In this document: in pieces, positions 61,201-64,000 of the stretch
How the letters are laid out: every line of letters begins with the position of its first letter
Numbering within the stretch: position 1 is the first letter of the stretch
DNA from: Emticicia fluvialis
Lineage (GTDB): Bacteria; Bacteroidota; Bacteroidia; Cytophagales; Spirosomataceae
NCBI RefSeq assembly: GCF_024793945.1
Contig: NZ_JANUSD010000001.1
Location: 248,001-312,000, forward strand
Direction of reading: 5' to 3'
DNA: 64,000 bases
Made by a program: the position numbers and the translations under genes
The notes under the pieces: model-generated
The model's input: only the letters and a program-made list of their open reading frames with translations
Databases searched by the model: none
Told to the model about the DNA's origin: nothing

Positions 61201-63213
61201 AAGTTTTTGCTTGAGCAAAACGGCCAGCGGCTGCTGGTAAACAGCTCTACCGATGAGCCTAATGCCCACATTGAAGTAAATATAGACAGCCTTCATATCA
61301 AACCTTTTGTTACCCTTGTAACGCAAGACTCTACCACCGCCGGAGGCACCATGAATGGCGATTTTAGAATTGCCGATTACATGACCGGAACGCCTGCTTT
61401 TTCGGGCGATTTAATTATCAGAAATTTTACTTTCTCGCAAAATCCGATAGGTAACCTGACACTCAATGCCAGAAACGAATCTGCTGACGTGATTTCTGCC
61501 AGGGCTTCGGTTATCAGCAATACGAATGACATTCAGCTCAGTGGTAATTACCTGTTGAATGAAAAGAATTCGCTTGATTTCAATATTGATATCAATAAAT
61601 TAAGTGCGCAAACGGTTCAGGCATTCAGTTTTGGTCAGCTAAAAAACGCCAGTGGTAACCTGAGTGGTAAACTGAGCGTGAAAGGAGAGCCAGTTAAGCC
61701 GTCAATATCAGGTAATCTTAAATTTGATAATGTGGGTCTGGCATTAACCCAACTGGGTTCTAAGTATCTGCTCAATAACCAGACAATTGTGTTCGATAAC
61801 AGCAACATTAAGTTCAATAATCTGGTAATAGCCGATACCCTGGGGCAAAAACTACAGGTAAATGGAAATGTAAACATTCAGAACATCCCTGATTTTGCCT
61901 ATAATCTGGATGTGAAAGCCAAAAATTTTATGGTATTGAATGGCAGCCGTAAAGATAACGACTTCTTCTATGGCAAAGGATTTGTGGATGCAGACCTGAA
62001 TGTGCGCGGAGTAGGAGCCAAGCCCTCTATTGAAGGCGGGGTAAAACTGAAAGAAGGAAGCGACATAACCGTTATTCTGCCTGATGACTCAATTGGTGAA
62101 ACCGAAACTGATGGTGTGATTGAGTTTGTGAATATGAAAAATCCGGTTACTGAACTTCCGGCAGATACGTCAAAGGCTGCATCCAACTACGATTTTGCAT
62201 CTGAAATGGCGCTGAATATTGAGGTAGACGACAAGTCTCAGCTTAATATCATCATAGATGAGGTTAACGGCGATAATCTGAAAATTAAAGGAAATGCCCA
62301 GCTAAATACGGGTATAACCCCCGGTGGCGAATTTTATATATTTGGTTTGTACGAACTTTCTTCGGGGCAGTATGACCTTACGTTTCAGGTGTTGAAAAGA
62401 CAATTTACCATAGAAAAAGGTAGTACTCTTTTGTGGACCGGCGACCCGATGAAAGCGCAGATTGATATAACAGCTGCTTACCCGATTGACGTGGAGCTTA
62501 CCTCATTGAGCGACGAGGCCAAAAACTATGGTAAGGTTCCGGTTAAGGTTTTATTGAAAATGCAGGGTAGTTTGTCGAGCCCGAATATCAGCTTTGATAT
62601 TGTACTTGATGACCGGAGAGCAACCGGCGACATGAAGAATTTTGTTGAAAACAATGCCGTCTTTTCAGCTTTCAGAGATGACCCGGTGGCCATGAACAAG
62701 CAGGTTTTCTCGCTGCTGATTCTCAATCGTTTTTCAGGTGAACAATCTTCTGATTTCTTCTCGGGAATCAATGCTGAGGCGATGGCTCGCCAGAGTGTAA
62801 GTAAAATCCTGACAGACCAGCTGAATGTACTGGCCGGAGACCTCATTAAAGGTGTAAAACTTGATTTCAACCTTAACTCCGATATCCTCACGGGGCAAAC
62901 AGGTTCGGTGGTTGGTAACAGAACAGACCTGAACGTTGGTCTGAGCAAAGCCTTCCTTAACGACAGGCTGACGGTATCTGTCGGCAGAAATTTCCAGCTT
63001 GAAAACACCACAGGTATTCAGAAAAGCTCAACTGAAATTTTCGATAACATTGCCTTAAACTATGCGCTTACTAAAGACGGGCAGTATATGTTCAGGGCGT
63101 TTCGTAAAAATGAATTTTTTATTCTGGATGGATACGTTCAGGAAACCGGGGTAAGCTTTCTGATAACCTTAAGTTATGATCAATTAAAAGAATTATTGGG
63201 TAAAAAGAAATGA
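58276..63213 (+). CDS. tamB: TamB-family translocation and assembly module protein (DUF490)
   Basis: A very large 1645-residue inner-membrane-anchored AsmA-like protein that spans the periplasm and is thought to move lipids or help assemble outer-membrane proteins. An N-terminal membrane segment (about 8-28, IFIWLIVGVFVLLGLVFLFV) is followed by a long beta-rich groove of repeating amphipathic strands. The C-terminal DUF490/TamB domain (about 1240-1640) has GEFYIFGLYELSSGQYDLTF, PIDVELTSLSD, LLKMQGSLSSPNISFDI and LLILNRFSG. Length is typical of Bacteroidota TamB. Its stop codon overlaps the ATG of the following tamL gene by the sequence ATGA, so the two are translationally coupled. Divergent from coaBC. 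Confidence 0.93.
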   Translation: MKKLSRIFIWLIVGVFVLLGLVFLFVQSPTGQDYITIQAASFLRKKLGTPVTIQKVRFRVPDWVLLEGVYVPDLKKDTLLAGKRLYIDIDMLGLLSNDVKLNQIELENVRVKVNRTLPDTTFNFNYILNAFMSKEPDTTSSNNPFDISLKRVKFKNVKITYKDAVIGTDADVYIKDLSTEFGEFNIAKSQYHVDQLKGDGGSASLRLYKPLKTSTSAPETAAKVNAADTLDINVGNVDLANFKWLLDSQEDGLKNGVNLGHLQLQGDKIYLNSQKVVFRKIALANTTAFVEIAKIPKQATKAKEADNASGGTPGWEAIIGDIQLSKVGLRYDDNNSTRLTRGLDYAHLDVKDLGLLLKNFIYSSDKIAGQLSKGTFAERSGLVLQNLTTNFNYTNQEIGLRNFFLKTPQTVIRDEMVMRYDDIADLSKKLGSVRVKASIKKSQLAMRDLLILMPELAKNATFKNNQNDIIKADGQITGRVNNLAISKLDISGFGATKVKAKGSITGLPDVNRLGFNLDINEVSTTKKDIIKLAGPGTLPESIEIPEKLTLRGKLKGKADDLQVDATLNSDFGVAVVTGKLQNFVKGRNQAYDARLTLQDFDAGKLIKQPQNVGKLTLEVNARGTGIDPKTMNASISGAARSAVLKGYEYNDIVLKGDIHNQIANIQTSLDDPNADFKLISTIDLSKPYPAVKGEVDIRNIDLKKLNLYAENLKLKGDIRVDMASTDPKNPVGSIWINETVVEAGGKVIPLDTTNLVIKDLPDGHDIAVKSPILNAHVSGEFDYIRLLDILLTEISKYFVIPNLAYTPVTEPYNLKIDAKLNQHPLVQSFVPALTKMDTMRLSATLDSRKDTTMQVSLSVPLVEYDSSVVRNAGLKLFAVGDKATYSGGVGLINVSDMIIRRTSLGGEIADNALTAKVVLKDSLNKDRFVIPARLQSVENQYRLNLSNSGTLIDYKEWRSDSLGYVQYGAGGLTVKKFLLEQNGQRLLVNSSTDEPNAHIEVNIDSLHIKPFVTLVTQDSTTAGGTMNGDFRIADYMTGTPAFSGDLIIRNFTFSQNPIGNLTLNARNESADVISARASVISNTNDIQLSGNYLLNEKNSLDFNIDINKLSAQTVQAFSFGQLKNASGNLSGKLSVKGEPVKPSISGNLKFDNVGLALTQLGSKYLLNNQTIVFDNSNIKFNNLVIADTLGQKLQVNGNVNIQNIPDFAYNLDVKAKNFMVLNGSRKDNDFFYGKGFVDADLNVRGVGAKPSIEGGVKLKEGSDITVILPDDSIGETETDGVIEFVNMKNPVTELPADTSKAASNYDFASEMALNIEVDDKSQLNIIIDEVNGDNLKIKGNAQLNTGITPGGEFYIFGLYELSSGQYDLTFQVLKRQFTIEKGSTLLWTGDPMKAQIDITAAYPIDVELTSLSDEAKNYGKVPVKVLLKMQGSLSSPNISFDIVLDDRRATGDMKNFVENNAVFSAFRDDPVAMNKQVFSLLILNRFSGEQSSDFFSGINAEAMARQSVSKILTDQLNVLAGDLIKGVKLDFNLNSDILTGQTGSVVGNRTDLNVGLSKAFLNDRLTVSVGRNFQLENTTGIQKSSTEIFDNIALNYALTKDGQYMFRAFRKNEFFILDGYVQETGVSFLITLSYDQLKELLGKKK

Positions 63214-64000
63214 AAAGAACAGCAATATATATACTAATTATAGTGGCAATTAGCTTATCTGGCTGTTCGGTTACCAAGCATATACCGCCAGGCGAAAGCC
63301 TTTACACCGGAGCCGAAATCAAAATTCAGGCCGATAGCCTGGTAAGCAGGTCTCAGATTAAGGAGGTGCGCAATCAGGCTTCTGAGCTGATACGGCCCAA
63401 GCCCAATAGTACACTCTTCGGGTTTCCTTACAAAGTTTGGTTTTATTATTTATTCGGCGAACCTAAAAAACAAAAGGGATTCAAGAATTTTATAAGAAAA
63501 AGATTCGGAGAAGCCCCGGTGCTGGCCAACAAAAGGTCGGTTACCACCAGTGCGGCTATTATTACCAGTATGGCAAACAATGAAGGGTACTTCAGGTCGT
63601 CTACAAGTGGCGAGCTGGTGGTAAAAGGGAAAAAAGCCAAAGGTGTGTACACGGTATTTCTTAAACCCCGATACTTTATTAACGAAACCCGCTTTCTTAT
63701 AAAAGACAGTAGTGTTTTTCAGAAAAACTTCAAGTTGGCTGCGACGCGTACCCTCCTGAGAAAAGGAGACCCCTACCGTTTTGAAGTAGTAAAGATGGAA
63801 CGCGAACGGGTTGACCAACTACTGAAACGCCGTGGTTTTTATTTTTTCAGACCAGACCACCTCATCATAAAAGTTGATACCAACCAGAGTAACCATCTGG
63901 TGAACCTGTATGTTGATTTGAAACCCACGGTTAACCAAACGTCAATCAAACAGTATCGTATCGGCAACATTTACGTCAATACAGACGCCACTGATTCGCT
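63210..64000 (+). CDS. tamL: Omp85-family lipoprotein TamL, N-terminal part only
   Basis: The frame is open from the ATG at 63210 to the right window edge (about 263 residues). It starts with a lipoprotein signal peptide (LIIVAISLSGCS, lipidated Cys19), then KHIPPGESLYTGAEIKI and POTRA-like segments (IRKRFGEAPVLAN, LLRKGDPYRFEVVKMERER, LLKRRGFYFF), as in TamA/BamA proteins. Lipidation of the Omp85 partner is the known difference between TamL of Bacteroidota and TamA. The barrel is outside the window. The 4-nt overlap with tamB supports the assignment as its partner. Confidence 0.9.
   Translation, partial: MKRTAIYILIIVAISLSGCSVTKHIPPGESLYTGAEIKIQADSLVSRSQIKEVRNQASELIRPKPNSTLFGFPYKVWFYYLFGEPKKQKGFKNFIRKRFGEAPVLANKRSVTTSAAIITSMANNEGYFRSSTSGELVVKGKKAKGVYTVFLKPRYFINETRFLIKDSSVFQKNFKLAATRTLLRKGDPYRFEVVKMERERVDQLLKRRGFYFFRPDHLIIKVDTNQSNHLVNLYVDLKPTVNQTSIKQYRIGNIYVNTDATDS

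Overview
The window comes from the chromosome of a Bacteroidota bacterium, most likely of the Cytophagales or a close group. The evidence is two SusC/SusD outer-membrane uptake pairs, a DUF4835 protein of the type IX secretion system (PorD) next to coaBC, a tamB gene overlapping a lipoprotein-type Omp85 gene (tamL), many secreted lipoproteins with FG-GAP repeats, and TAnnTTTG-type -7 promoter boxes without clear Shine-Dalgarno sequences. No rRNA, tRNA, prophage, insertion sequence or CRISPR array was seen. Genes run off both ends: an AraC-type regulator at the left and tamL at the right.

Layout. 1-9480 holds housekeeping and stress genes: a partial AraC regulator, an alpha/beta hydrolase with osmC, a Nudix-type regulator facing an orphan ABC ATPase, hisB, ruvC, and an envelope-related run of a lysylphosphatidylglycerol-synthase-like membrane protein, a family 2 glycosyltransferase and a membrane dipeptidase. 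9481-34247 is a large plus-strand catabolic region: two susC-susD pairs with long AT-rich leaders, a 1201-residue FG-GAP/ASPIC lipoprotein, a Tat-exported carboxylesterase, a Tat-exported sugar isomerase-like TIM barrel, two tandem esterases, and a GMC oxidoreductase set (small subunit, FAD subunit, and a c-type cytochrome fused to FG-GAP repeats). No glycoside hydrolase is present. The most economical reading is uptake, de-esterification and periplasmic oxidation of an esterified sugar or glycoside, possibly through 3-keto intermediates.

34287-54765 is a mosaic: a secreted protein of unknown function, a P1-family peptidase, an HTH-transmembrane regulator, DUF2911, mtgA, a PhzF-like enzyme, an M61 peptidase, hisC, a type 2 hydroxyacyl-CoA dehydrogenase-like SDR, hemF, a ClC channel, a DUF885 protein, an AraC regulator facing DUF1080 and Dabb genes, a glutamate-synthase-like FMN protein and a sialidase-fold protein. 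54766-55769 looks decayed. 56015-64000 holds porD-coaBC and, divergently, tamB-tamL.

The most unusual structure is at about 38431-39448, between the convergent DUF2911 and mtgA genes. It is an island of GTAC/GCAC/GTGC-cored 9-nt repeats arranged as three long tandem units (the last truncated) flanked by two related hairpin arrays. The compared copies differ in length by exact multiples of 9 nt. I do not recognise it as a named repeat family.
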